Shown here piece after piece: positions 11,757-24,800 of a stretch of DNA of 64,000 bases. Origin of the DNA: Colletes latitarsis (lineage: Eukaryota > Arthropoda > Insecta > Hymenoptera > Colletidae); contig NC_135141.1 in the NCBI RefSeq assembly GCF_051014445.1, positions 14,756,001 through 14,820,000 of the forward strand, given 5' to 3'. A program made the translations under genes and the position numbers. The notes below the pieces were generated by a model. The model ran no database searches. It saw only the letters and a list, made by a program, of their open reading frames with translations, and was not told the origin of the DNA. Each line of letters begins with the position of its first letter. Position 1 is the stretch's first letter.

Positions 11757-14700
11757 CAGGGTGTTCGGCCACCCCTGGCAGAAATTTTAATGGGGGATTC
11801 TAGAGGCCAAAATAACACGAAAATCAAGAATACCAATTTGTCGATGGATGCTTTATTAAAAAGTTATTAACAATTAAATTTAAAAATTTCAAATCGTTCT
11901 GGAAAAATTATTTTTGATTGCGGGGAACAATTACAATTATTTTTGGTCATTACACATATCCTCGAAATCCTACCCACTTTCTAGAAAAAAATTCGAAAAG
12001 GTGTGAAATTTTTCGACGAAAAACAAAATTTTTCAAATCGTTCTAAAAAAATTATATTTAGTTACAGGGGCCAATTACAATCGTTTTTGGCCAATAGACA
12101 TACCCCCGAAATTCTACGCACTTTCGAGAAAAAAATTCCTTACCGAAAATATAATTTCTGTTCATCGAAATTTCATGCGTATCTTTAAAAAATGTCATAA
12201 CTTCTGAACGGATTGAAGGATTTTAATGTTTCAAAATGCAAACAACGCGCATTTTGGCAGAGAATATGTAGAGGTTCTAAGAATATTGGAAATGTTGTTC
12301 CTTGATCTCGTAAAATTAGAAAAACCCCATAAAAATGGTCCAATTTTCAAACGGCCATAACTCCTAGAATAATGAATACATTTCAATGAAACTTTTTTTT
12401 GAAATAGAGCACATGGGTATCTACAAAAAAGTATTAGACAACATTTTCGTACAGAGTCGAACAAATTTATTAAAAATCAAAAATGAATTTTTATGAAAAA
12501 TTGACAAGGGTACGGCGCTGAAATTTTTAGACGAAATGAAAAAATTTTAAATCATACTAAAAAAATTATATTTAGTTATACGGATCAATTTTAATCATTT
12601 TTGGTCATTACATATACCTCCGAAATCCTACGCATTTTCGAGAAAAAAATTCTTTACCAAAAATCTAATGTGAAGCCAGAAATGCTTCCTTAAAATTTCG
12701 TGCATATCTTTAAAATATCATAACTTCTGAACGGATTAGACGATTTTAATATTTCAAGAGGCAAACAACGTGCATTTTAGTGGAGAATATGTAGAAATTC
12801 TAAAAATATTGGAAAAGTTGCTCTTTGAGCCTGTAAAATGTGAAAACCCCCGTAAAAGTGGTCCAATTTTCAAACGACCATAACTCTTAAAATAGTGAAT
12901 GGATCTCATTGAAATTTTTTAGAGAAGCAAAGCCCACGGATACCTACAAAAAAGTATTAATCAACTTTTCCGCACAGCATCAAACAGAATTATTAAAAAT
13001 CAAAAACTAATTTTTAAGAAAAATCGACAAAGGGGTAGGTGCTTCAATTTTTTGGCGGAATGAAAAGTTTCAAATTATTCTGGAAAAATTATTTTTGGTT
13101 GAGGGGGTCAATTACAATTCTTTTTGGTGAATAGACATAACCCCGAAATCCTACGCGTTTTCGAGAAAAAAATTTTTTACCGAAAATCTAATGTTGAAAT
13201 GCTTCCCTTTCATGCGTATCTTTAAAAAATGTCACAACTTCTGAACGGATCGAAGGATTTTAATGTTTCAAGAGGCAAATAACGCGTATTTTAGTGAGGA
13301 ATATGTAGAAACTCTAAAAATATTGGAAAAATTGTTTCTTGACCCCGCAAAATGCGAGAAACCCTATAAAAATGGTCCAATTTTCAAACGGCCATAACTC
13401 CTACAATAGTGAATATATTGCATTGAAACTTTTTTCTCAAGTAGAACTCATGGGTAGCTACAAAAAAGTATTCGACAACTTTTCTGTGGGGCGTCAAACA
13501 AAATTATTAAAAATCAAAAACCCAATTTTAAGAAAAATCGACAAGGGGTAGGTGCTTAAATTTTTCGACGAAATTAAAAAATTTCAAATAGTTCTGGAAA
13601 AATTATTTTTGGTTGCTGGGGTCAATTACAATCGTATTTGGTCAGTACACATACCCTCGAAATCCTACTCACTTTCTAGAAAAACATTCCTTACCGAAAA
13701 TCTAATTTCTGCTTAGAAATGTCTGCCCGAATTTTAATGCAAATATTTAAAACGTCATAACTTCTGAACGGATTGGACGATTTTAATGTTTCAAAATGCA
13801 AACTACGCGTATTTTGGTGGAGAATATGTACAAATCGTAAAAATGTTCGAAAAGTTTGTTCTTGACACCGCAAAATGAGAAAAACCCCATAAAAATGGTC
13901 CAATTTTCAAACAGCCATGACTCCTACAATAGTGAATATATTGCATTGAAACTTTTTTCTCAAGTAGAACTCATGGGTAGCTACAAAAAAGTATTCGACA
14001 ACTTTTCTGTGGGGCGTCAAACAAAATTATTAAAAATCAAAAACGCAATTTTAAGAAAAATCGACAAGGGGTAGGTGCTTAAATTTTTCGACGAAATTAA
14101 AAAATTTCAAATAGTTCTGGAAAAATTATTTTTGGTTGCTGGGGTCAATTACAATCGTATTTGGTCAGTACACATACCCTCGAAATCCTACTCACTTTCT
14201 AGAAAAACATTCCTTACCGAAAATATAATTTCAGGCCAGAAATGTCACTCCAAAATTTCATGCGAATATTTAAAACGTCATAACTTCTGAAGGGATCGGA
14301 CGATTTTAATGTTTAAAAAAGCAAACTACGCATATTTTGATGGAGAATATGTACAAATCGCAAAAATATTCGAAAAGTTTGTTCTTGACACCGCAAAATG
14401 AGAAAACCCCCATAAAAATGGTCCAATTTTCAAACAGCCATAACTCCTACAATACTGAATATATTTCAATGAAATTTAGTATGGAAGTAGAATTTATAGA
14501 TACCTACAAAAAAGTGTTAGACAACTTTTCTGTAGGGCGTCAAACAAAATTATTAAAAATCAAAAACGCAATTTTAAGAAAAATTGATAGGGGGGTGGTG
14601 CCTAAATTTTTTTCAGCGAAAAAGAAAATTTCGAATCGTTCTAAAAAAATTATTTCTATATTCTGGGATCAAATACAACTTTTGGTGAATACACACATCT

Positions 14701-14925
14701 CCGAAATCTTACGCGCTTTCGGGAAAAAAATTCAGGAAAGTGGACAAATTTTTTCGACGGAAAAAAAAGATTTCAAATTGTTTTGGAAAAATTATTTCCA
14801 GTTGTGGGGGTAAATTACAATCATTTTTGGTGAATAGACGTAGCCCCGAAATCCTGCGCAATTTCGAGAAAAAAATTCAGTACTGATGAAACTTTAAACG
14901 TTAATAACTTTTTAACAAAGCCTCA
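11757..14925 (+). mobile_element. CAGGGTGTTC-family TIR element with internal satellite, plus orientation
   Basis: Left terminus at 11757 (TATA-CAGGGTGTTCGGCC), followed by about 120 bp of terminal repeat to GTTATTAACAATTAAATT (the end type I call S1). Two A modules follow (about 11880-12180), then B+A units spaced about 510-520 bp. The right end is recognisable as GAAACTTTAAACGTTAATAAC (the S2 type) but breaks off near 14925 in AAAGCCTCA, so the last roughly 80 bp of the right TIR are lost. Open frames up to 158 codons recur in the units, in different frames and on both strands, with no transposase motif. The element is therefore non-autonomous. Family membership is clear; superfamily is inferred from the TA target only. 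Confidence 0.85.
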
Positions 14926-15179
14926 AATATACAGAGGCCATAAAATACTCTGTACATGTTTGTTATATTGTCTTTTCGATGACACGTAAAATAAGGTTCC
15001 AAATATGTTCTCGAAATAAAAATCTAATTTTCTGATCGTACAAGACCCGCTAAAGGCTGCTGAAGCATTGCAAAATATTTATATTCCTCACGATAATTTT
15101 CTCTTTCTCTTCTACTTGTTGTTGAATTGAACTCTTCTCAGCTGTAAAATCCTTTTCTCAAATTAACAGTTCGAGGGAA

Positions 15180-15850
15180 AAAGAATTCATGAAATGGCGC
15201 CTGGAGCCCTTTCGCGTAAACAGAATGTTAGGAATGAATCTGAAGTTGTTGTGGCGAGGATCGCGAGTGAAATTTGCCCGACTGTATCAAGAATCACCTG
15301 TAATCGAGTTCTCTCGATCGTGTGTCACCGTGCCGCGGTATTTCCAGGGAAAAAGAAAAATCTCGAGCGCGATCGGGTGGGGCCGTCGGAGAAGAAAGAA
15401 AAGATAGAGAAGGCCACGGCGGCAGCGCGGATTCCTTTCGACGATAGTTAATAATTAGCGTTACGACGAACGGCGTGGCGGTGTGTCGGTCGACGTTCGT
15501 TACGTATTATTTTACAGCCGGACGATGATTCTTATTGTAATTAAGCGGCAGCGGACCCCGGCCACCGGGAATCGTAAATTTCGAGTTTATGGAGACGGAC
15601 GGTAGCAGCGTGGTAATATTAATTGCGCATCGGCCGTAATGGCCGGCGTCCGACGCCATTGTTTTGCCGTCTGGAAAGTCGGATTCGAAGAGGAAACGGA
15701 TCTCCTTGCGAGATCCAGGATCCGCAGAATTCGCTTCTTTATCCTTCGTGCATAGTCGTTACACGCGCGATTTATTTTCTGAATTGAATGTTACTCGACC
15801 GACGGCACGGTGCCATTTTAATTTTCTCTTTGTCGGTAAACGATTAACAC
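15180..15850. other. GC-rich island, possible regulatory element
   Basis: A GC-rich stretch contains several homeodomain-type TAATTA/TAATTG cores (for example near 15445-15460 and 15535-15545) beside CG-dense blocks such as the paired CGGCCGTAATGGCCGGCG around 15630-15650. Frames at 15189-15407 and 15194-15451 overlap each other, are Lys/Arg-rich and match no domain I know. I favour conserved non-coding DNA, but this is inference from composition only. Confidence 0.35.
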
Positions 15851-16499
15851 ATTAAGTACCAGTGTCTTATTTAAAGTACGAACGGAAAAATATTTTTTTA
15901 TTGCTATTAAAAGTTATTTCGATATCACGTGATTTTTACTGCACGGAATTCAGACCCGAATGGAGCGTAATTATTTTGTAAACATTTTTATACTATATCG
16001 TCAGTGGACTAAATATTACGTTCGGTAGTTCTTGTAGTCTAAGAATATTTCTATAATTTTGTCAATAACACGATTTTCGCTTAAAAAAAATATTTCTACA
16101 AGTTTATAACAGGTATTGTTGCTATACGAGTGTATCGATGTTATTAAATGCTACTATTCTTATTGCATAAAGCAACGGTGATGAAGTAAACACTGGTAGA
16201 ATAAAATAAAGCTCTGCAAGAAGACGATACGCGATTATGGTGCTGTTTCTAAACCTAACCTCAAACTAACGTTTGTTATGGAGCATGTAGTTATCGAGGG
16301 GGTTGCTATTCCAGGAATTGTTAAGTAATTCTTGAGTAAAATACAGAGAAATGTTCAACGTTTGTTTATTCTACAGTATTCTAAAGTACATATCTAGCTT
16401 TCTTAGAAATTACATGATTTTTGTACGGTAGCTCAGCTTAAATATCGAGGGAAAGAGTTTAGTAAAGGATTACTGTACTTGTATATTGGGCAAAAATAC
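15851..16499. other. AT-rich single-copy DNA
   Basis: Mostly featureless. TTAACACATTAAGTACCA at about 15845 resembles one TTAA-type transposon end, but no inverted partner was found. The segment leads into the transposase relic. Confidence 0.4.
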
Positions 16500-17010
16500 T
16501 GTTTTCTAACGAATTTAAGTTTATCTGATTTAGAAGCGATGATAAAAAGAGTATAGATGGTCCACGAAACGTCAAAAATATTGTTCCGGAATAAACGTCA
16601 GCAAATATGGAGGCTGCAACGCGATAGTGTGGGGAACATTTTCGACTTACGTAGATCCATTGATAGAGATCGAAGGAACAATGGACGGTATAACGTACAA
16701 GAATGTATTAAATAGGGCGGTACTCCATATGCAAAAGAACTATGCTTGTAAATTGGATCTCTCAGCACGACAATGATCTTAAACATGTATCGCGTTTCGT
16801 AAAATATTGGTTGACCGCTCATGAAACCTGTGTTCTTCACTGGCTATCTCAATCGTCGGACCTGGATTCCATTGAGTATACGTAGGTAATAAAAAATATC
16901 ATTATGAGGTCGATTTAATAAAATTACGCGATAAATGGAAAAATATTAGTATGGAGAACGTTAGTATACCGATTCAACGCTCCAGCGTTATTACCAGGGC
17001 TCCTTGTCTA
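16500..17010 (+). pseudogene. Tc1-type DD34E transposase, decayed and frameshifted
   Basis: Two frames carry the C-terminal half of a Tc1-like transposase. Frame one (about 16567-16773) reads KYGGCNAIVWGTFS then IEGTMDGITYKNVLN, matching the family's KHGGGSVMVWG and EGTMDG blocks, and ends in TGA at 16774. Frame two (from 16763) reads QHDNDLKH and then WLSQSSDLDSIEY, corresponding to the catalytic QxDNDPKH and SPDLNPIEN blocks, and ends in TAG at 16883. From the Asp at 16769 to the Glu at 16874 there are 34 intervening residues, which is the DD34E spacing of Tc1. A third piece near 16930-17000 (KWKNIS, then IQRSSVI) matches the C-terminal tail. The first catalytic Asp region is not convincingly readable. 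Multiple stops and shifts make it dead. Confidence 0.85.
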
Positions 17011-17198
17011 TATATTTGTTCAACCACGTCTGCAGTTTAAATATTCGTCGAATAATATTCGAACGATTATAATATATTTAACTATTTTACTATTATTCGA
17101 GTACTATTTGCGAGATTCTATTTTAAAGACTCTTTTTCGGTAATAAGAGCAACTAATAGAACCGTAAATTTACTCATTGATATTTCGGTCTATGTTAT

Positions 17199-20100
17199 TA
17201 TATATATACTAGATATTTAAGAACCTGAATTAAATACAAATATAGACACATCAAATTATTGACAAATTTAATACAAAAGATAAAGAACTTGGATGGAAAA
17301 TTTTATTTGACGAACTTACTATTTTTATGTTATTATTTATATACTAGAAATTTAAGAACCTGAATTAAATACAAATATAGACACATCAAATTATTGACAA
17401 ATTTAATACAAAAGATAAAGAACTTGTTATGGAAAACTTAATTTGACCAACTTACTATTTTTATGTTATTATATGTTAGGAATTTAAGAACCTGAATTAA
17501 ATATAAATATAGGTACATAAAATTAAATACAAAAGATAAAAAACTTAATTTGACGAACTTACTATTTTTATGTTATTATGTATATACTAGAAATTTAAGA
17601 ACCTGAATTAAATACAAATATAGGCACATCAAATTATTGACAAAAATACAAAACATAAAGAACTTGGATGGAACATTTTATTTGACGAACTTACTATTTT
17701 TATGTTATTATTTATATACTAGAAATTTAAGAACCTGAAGTAAATATAAATATAGGTACATAAAATTAAATACAAAAGATAAAAAACTTAATTTGACGAA
17801 TTTACTATTTTTATGTTATTATATATATACTAGGAATTTAAGAACCTGAATTAAATATAAATATAGGCACATAAAATTAAATACAAAAGATAAAAAACTT
17901 AATTTGACGAACTTACTAGTTTTATGATATTATATATATATTAGAAATTTAAGAACCTGAATTAAATACAAATATAGGCACATCAAATTATTCACAAATT
18001 TAATACAAAAGATAAAAAACTTGTTATGGAAAACTTAATTTGACGAACTTACTATTTTTATGTTATTATATATATACTAGGAATTTAAGAACCTGAATTA
18101 AATATAAATATAGGTACATAAAATTAAATACAAAAGATAAAAAACTTAATTTGACGAACTTACTATTTTTATGTTATTATATATATACTAGGAATTTAAG
18201 AACCTGAATTAAATATAAATATAGGTACATAAAATTAAATACAAAAGATAAAAAACTTAATTTGACGAATTTACTATTTTTATGTTATTATATATAAACT
18301 AGAAATTTAAGAACCTGAATTAAATACAAATATAGGCACATCAAATTATTGACAAATTTAATGCAAAAGATAAAGAACTTGTTATGGAAAACTTAATTTG
18401 ACGAATTTACTATTTTTATGTTATTATATATATACTAGAAATTTAAGAACCTGAATTAAATATAAATATAGGCACATAAAATTAAATACAAAAGATAAAA
18501 AACTTGTTATGGAAAACTTAATTTGACGAATTTATTATTTTTATTTTATTATGTATATACTAGAAATTTAAGAACCTGAATTAAATATAAATATAGGTAC
18601 ATAAAATTAAATACAAAAGATAAAAAACTTAATTTGACGAATTTACTATTTTTATGTTATTATATATAAACTAGAAATTTAAGAACCTGAATTAAATACA
18701 AATATAGGCACATCAAATTATTGACAAATTTAATGCAAAAGATAAAGAACTTGTTATGGAAAACTTAATTTGACGAATTTACTATTTTTATGTTATTATA
18801 TATATACTAGAAATTTAAGAACCTGAATTAAATACAAATATAGGCACATCAAATTATTGACAAATTTAATGCAAAAGATAAAGAACTTGTTATGGAAAAC
18901 TTAATTTGACGAATTTACTATTTTTATGTTATTATATATATACTAGAAATTTAAGAACCTGAATTAAATACAAATATAGGCACATCAAATTATTGACAAA
19001 TTTAATGCAAAAGATAAAGAACTTGTTATGGAAAACTTAATTTGACGAATTTACTATTTTTATGTTATTATATATATACTAGAAATTTAAGAACCTGAAT
19101 TAAATATAAATATAGGTACATAAAATTAAATACAAAAGATAAAAAACTTAATTTGACGAACTTACTATTTTTATGTTATTATATATATACTAGGAATTTA
19201 AGAACCTGAATTAAATACAAATATAGGCACATAAAATTATTGACAAATTTAATACAAAAAATAAAGAACTTGTTATGGAAAACTTAATTTGACGAATTTA
19301 CTATTTTTATGTTATTATATATATACTAGAAATTTAAGAACCTGAATTAAATACAAATATAGGCACATCAAATTAAATACAAAAGATAAAAAACTTGTTA
19401 TGGAAAACTTAATTTGACGAATTTATTATTTTTATTTTATTATGTATATACTAGAAATTTAAGAACCTGAATTAAATATAAATATAGGTACATAAAATTA
19501 AATACAAAAGATAAAAAACTTAATTTGACGAATTTACTATTTTTATGTTATTATATATATACTAGAAATTTAAGAACCTGAATTAAATACAAATATAGGC
19601 ACATCAAATTATTGACAAATTTAATGCAAAAGATAAAGAACTTGTTATGGAAAACTTAATTTGACGAATTTACTATTTTTATGTTATTATATATATACTA
19701 GAAATTTAAAAACCTGAATTAAATATAAATATAGGCACATCAAATTATTGACAAATTTAATACAAAAGATAAAGAACTTGTTATGGAAAACTTAATTTGA
19801 CGAATTTATTATTTTTATGTTATTATGTATATACTAGAAATTTAAGAACCTGAATTAAATACAAATATAGGCACATAAAATTATTGACAAATTTAATGCA
19901 AAAGATAAAGAACTTGTTATGGAAAACTTAATTTGACGAACTTACTATTTTTATGTTATTATATATATACTAGAAATTTAAGAACCTGAATTAAATACAA
20001 ATATAGGCACATCAAATTATTGACAAATTTAATACAAAAAATAAAGAACTTGTTATGGAAAACTTAATTTGACGAACTTACTATTTTTATGTTATTATAT

Positions 20101-20326
20101 ATATATTAGAAATTTAAAAACCTGAATTAAATATAAATATAGGTACATAAAATTAAATACAAAAGATAAAAAACTTAATTTGACGAACTTACTATATTTA
20201 TGTTATTATATATATACTAGAAATTTAAGCACCTGAATTAAATATAAATATAGGTACATAAAATTAAATACAAAAGATAAAGAACTTGTTATGGAAAATT
20301 TAATTTGACGAACTTATTATTTTCTA
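17199..20326. repeat. satellite array of ~25 units in discrete 111/125/136-bp sizes
   Basis: ACCTGAA recurs about 25 times from 17223 to 20231 with spacings that are nearly all exactly 111, 125 or 136 bp (a few 132 or 135). The unit contains ACTATTTTTATGTTATTATATATATACTAG-like AT-rich sequence (read here as the general motif), then TTTAAGAACCTGAATTAAAT. The size classes arise from presence or absence of two blocks: an ATTGACAAATTT-type insertion and a GTTATGGAAAA-type insertion. No coding frame persists. The array ends at unique sequence TTTCTAACAAGATTTCCC. Confidence 0.9.
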
Positions 20327-21849
20327 ACAAGATTTCCCATCTAGAAAATTAAAAAATTATTAATCTTTGGGGATACGTAAATCATACGTGTAATATACAA
20401 TTCCCTAACCCAGACCTAACCTCTAAAAATTCGTCTATTTCTCGATTTTAGTTTGAAACTCGTAAAGTTTTGTCACTGAACTTTAATTCTCGACAATTGC
20501 AGAATTTCTCCATTCCTTTTTAACATTTATCAGGAAATAGCACGCAACATGTAATAAAAAAGTAAGATAATTTATATAATTCTGTCTATAATTACACAAT
20601 AGGTACATATGCAAGGTGGAAATAAAGAAAAAGGAGGAAATTCTAAGATATAACTTATATCCTTACTAGTATTTTTCATGTAGTTATTTAATTTCACTTT
20701 TATTTTTCTATTAAACAGGTAATAGTACGTATTACAATATATGTATTTAATAAGCGATTCCAGTATAGTCAGACACCTTTAAAAACATTTATGTAACACA
20801 AATAGTATGAATTAATTTTCACGGTGATAAAAATCTTCAACAAAAGGGTTTAAAACAGTTTGTTATATAATAGCATAATTGTCACATAAGTAAGCGTAAT
20901 CAACTAGATTTTAAATTTATTTCGTTTCAACGAAACTTCGACCAAAACAGGACTTAATTTCAACCCCTTGAAATGAATTTAGGCAAAGAAACACTTCTTT
21001 TGTAAATCAGTGTAAAAATCTTCAAAAGGACGATGCATATTAATATAAAAAACTATTATTTATATTCTAATACTATACATCTATACTTTGTATTTACTTT
21101 AGTTTCTCAAATTTTTGATTATAACGTTTCGAGGGAGGTCACACAAGCTTTTGATTCATGCTTTCGAACATTACTCTTGCTAGCAAAAAAGAGTCTTAAT
21201 ACATCTTTCTTCTGGGCTCAATCTTACGTTACCAAGCAAAACAATCACCTGGCATTAATAAAAAAAATAATTCATGTGTTCGAATACTTTTACGACTTCC
21301 ACAAAAGGTATGTTTATACTTAATGCCTTACAAATTCTTTATACCTCACCGAATGTTCTTGTAATTGTACCTGCATCTTACTTCGGTTGCAGTATCATTA
21401 CTATTAATTTGGAATTGAAGTATCAAAGTCAGGAATAAAAAATAACAGTTACCCAAAAAATTTCTACGAAAACTATCGTTAATAAAAAATTGTTTAAGTC
21501 GAGGATATCGAGGGTAAAATCTGAAGCAATATCTATCGAAAAATAATACGACTGAAAAATGTCGATTTCTAAACTTTCTGATCATACGATAATTATTATT
21601 CGCGACCGAACTTTTGTTTCGGTTATTCACAATTGTTATCGACGAGGGAAATATTTTTCAGTGGCCCATAACCATCGTCGACGCCAGGCAAATATTTTTC
21701 GGTCGCATTAGACCAAACAAACTTTTTGCTCCGCGTTGTGGTTTATGTTTAACCATTGCTAATAGCGCAACTTTCGTTTCAAATTACCGGTAACCAGTAT
21801 CGATGGCGTAAAACGAGTCATAGTAGGGAAAAATGTATCGCAACGAACA
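20327..21849. other. AT-rich single-copy DNA
   Basis: No repeat or gene recognised. A 96-codon plus frame (21033-21323) and a 94-codon minus frame (21346-21630) lack identifiable domains and have the Ile/Phe/Asn/Lys bias of AT-rich non-coding DNA. Confidence 0.45.
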
Positions 21850-22707
21850 AAAATTTTGCTCGCCCGTAATTGCCATCCATAATTGAAAACATTTTTCTGG
21901 TTAAAATATTAGGTTGTCTCGTAAAATTTGTTAGTTCAGGGGACTTCAGCGATTCATAGAAAAATACAAATATTGTGTCAAAGCTTAAAATTTCCTTCGA
22001 CACTGGTTTATGGAACGAAATTTTCTTGTTCGTGTGATAGCATATACAGGGTGTTCGGCCACCCCTGGGAAAAATTTTAATGAGGGATTCTAGAGGCTAA
22101 AATAAGACGAAAATTAAGAATACCAATTTCTTGATGGAGGCATCGTTAAAAAGTTATTAATAATTAAATTCCAAAAATTTCAAATCGTTCTGGAAAAATT
22201 ATTTTCGGTTGCGAGGGTCAATTACAAGCATTTTTGGTCAACAGACATACCCCCGAAATCCTACTCAGTTTCGAGAAAAAAATTTTGTTCGTTCGTAATT
22301 GCCATCCATAATTGAAAACATGTTTCTGGTTAAAATATTAGGTTGTCTCGTAAAATTTGTTAGTTCAGGGGACTTCAGCGATTCATAGAAAAATACAAAT
22401 ATTGTGTCAAAGTTTAAAATTTCCTTTGACACTGGCTTATGGAACGAAATTTTCTTGTTCGTGTGATAGCATATACAGGGTGTTCGGCCACCCCTGGGAA
22501 AAATTTTAATGAGGGATTCTAGAGGCCAAAATAAGATGAAAATCAAGAATACCAATTTCTTGATGGAGGCATCGTTAAAAAGTTATTAATAATTAAATTC
22601 CAAAAATTTCAAATCGTTCTGGAAAAATTATTTTCGGTTGTGGGGGTTAATTACAAGCATTTTTGGTCAACAGACATACCCCCGAAATCCTACTCAGTTT
22701 CGAGAAA
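21850..22707. repeat. 429-bp tandem duplication of host flank plus transposon left end
   Basis: TGCCATCCATAATTGAAAAC starts at 21871 and again at 22300, a shift of 429 bp. The family terminus CAGGGTGTTCGGCC occurs at 22047 and 22476, again 429 bp apart. The duplicated block therefore holds about 195 bp of host DNA followed by about 230 bp of the element's left end. At the junction (about 22275-22290) element sequence GAGAAAAAAATTTT passes into host TTTTG.TCG, with AAAAATTTT shared by both, indicating microhomology at the breakpoint. Confidence 0.88.
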
Positions 22708-24154
22708 AAAATGTCTTACCGAAAATCTAATTTCTGGCCAGAAATGTCTGCCCGGATTTTCATACGAATCTTTAAAACGCCATAACTTCTGAACGGATTG
22801 GACGATTTTAATGTTCAAAAAGCCAAACGCCGCGTATTTTTGTGTAGAATATGCAGAAATCGTAAAAATATTTGAAAAGTTGGTCCTTGACCCCGCAAAA
22901 TGAGAAAAACCCCACAAAAGTGGTTCAATTTTCAAACAGCCATAATTACCAGAATAGTGAATATATTTTAATGAAATTTTGAGGAAAACTAGAGTTCATG
23001 GATACCTACAAAAAAGTATTAGATAACTTTTCTGTAGGGTGTCAAACGAAATTACTAAAAATGAAAAACGAATTTTTAAGAAAAATCGACAAGGGGTAGG
23101 TGCTTAAATTTTTCGACGCAAAAAAAGACTTTCGAATCGTCTTGGAAAAATTATTTTTAACTCCAGGGGTCAATTGCAGGCATTTTTTGTCAACAGACAT
23201 ATCCCCGAAATCCTACTCAGTTTCGAGAAAAAAATTTCTTACCGAAAATCTAATTTCTGGCCAGAAATGTCTGCCCGGATTTTCATACGAATCTTTAATA
23301 CGCCATAACTTCTGAACGGATTGGACGATTTTAATGTTCAAAAAGCCAAACGCCGCGTATTTTTGTGTAGAATATGTAGAAATCGTAAAAATATTTGAAA
23401 AGTTGGTCCTTGACCCCGCAAAATGAGAAAAATCCCACAAAAATGGTCCAATTTTCAAACAGCCATAATTACCAGAATAGTGAATATATTTTAATGAAAT
23501 TTTGAGGAAAACTAAAGTTCATGGATACCTACAAAAAAGTATTAGATAACTTTTCTGTAGGGCGTCAATCAAAATTACTAAAAATGAAAAACGAATTTTT
23601 AAGAAAAATCGACAAAGGGGTGGGTAGATGCTTAAATTCGGCGAAATTGAAAAGTTTCAATTCTTTCTGGAAAAATTATTTTCGGTTGCTGGGGTCAATT
23701 GCAATCATTTTTGTTCATTATATATACCCCCGAAATCCTACTCAGTTTCGAGAAAAAAATTTCTTACCGAAAATCTAATTTCTGGCCAGAAATGTCTGCC
23801 CGGATTTTCATACGAATCTTTAAAACGCCATAACTTCTGAACGGATTGGACGATTTTAATGTTCAAAAAGCCAAACGTCGCGTATTTTTGTGTAAAATAT
23901 GTAGAAATCGTAAAAATATTTGAAAAGTTGGTCCTTGACCCCGCAAAATGAGAAAAATCGCATAAAAATGGTCCAATTTTCAAACAGCCATAACTCCTAC
24001 AATTGTGAATATATTTCAATGAAACTTTTTCCCAAAGTAGAGCTCATGGGTACCTACAAAAAAGTATTAGATAACTTTCCTGTAGGGCGTCAACCAAAAT
24101 TACTAAAAATGAAAAACCGACTCGTGGTTTTTAAGAAAAATCGACACAGGGTAG

Positions 24155-24800
24155 GTGCCCATTTTCGACGAAATGAAAATTTTTCAAATCGTTCTAAAAA
24201 ATTTATATTTAATTACAGGGGGCAATTACAATCGTTTTTGGTCAATAGACATACCCCCGAAATCCTACACACTTTCGAGAAAAAAATTCCCTTACCGAAA
24301 ATATAACAGAAATTTTTTGATTTTTAATAATTCTGTTTGGTGCTTCACGAAAAAGTTGTTTAATAATTTTTTGTAGGTATTCATGGGCTCTGCTTCAGAA
24401 AAAACTTTCAATGAGATCCATTCACTATTGTAGGAGTTATGGCCGTTTGAAAATTGGACCATTTTTATAGGGTTTCTCTCATTTTGCGGGGTCAAGAAAC
24501 AATTTTTCCAATATTTTTAGAGTTTCTACATATTCTTCACTAAAATACGCGTTATTTGCCTCGTGAAACATTAAAATCCTTCAATCCGTTCAGGAGTTAT
24601 GATATTTTAAAGATATGCACGAAATTTCAGGGAACAGAAATTATATTTTCGGTAAGGAATTTTTTTCTCGAAAGTGCGTAGGAATTCGGGGGTATGTCTA
24701 TTGACCAAAAACGATTGTAATTGCCCCCTGTAACTAAATATAATTTTTTTAGAACGATTTGAAAAATTTTGTTTTTCGTCGAAAAATTTCACCCCTTTTC
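24155..24800. repeat. inverted repeat, arms ~150 bp around a ~330-bp spacer
   Basis: The plus-strand A module at 24155-24306 (CAATCGTTTTTGGTCAATAG, then CCCGAAATCCTAC) recurs as its reverse complement at about 24640-24795 (CTATTGACCAAAAACGATTG). The spacer 24310-24640 is a minus-oriented B module. This marks the orientation switch inside the element. Confidence 0.85.

Noticed and set aside
13339..14813. Recurrent peptide frames in the A/B modules (for example MVQFSN..., up to 158 codons) that look like a conserved protein
   Set aside because: Frames are open on both strands and in more than one frame of the same module, are interrupted at different points by single-base changes in each copy (for example at the GGGGTAG stop), and contain no transposase or other motif. 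The similarity is inherited repeat identity, not evidence of coding.
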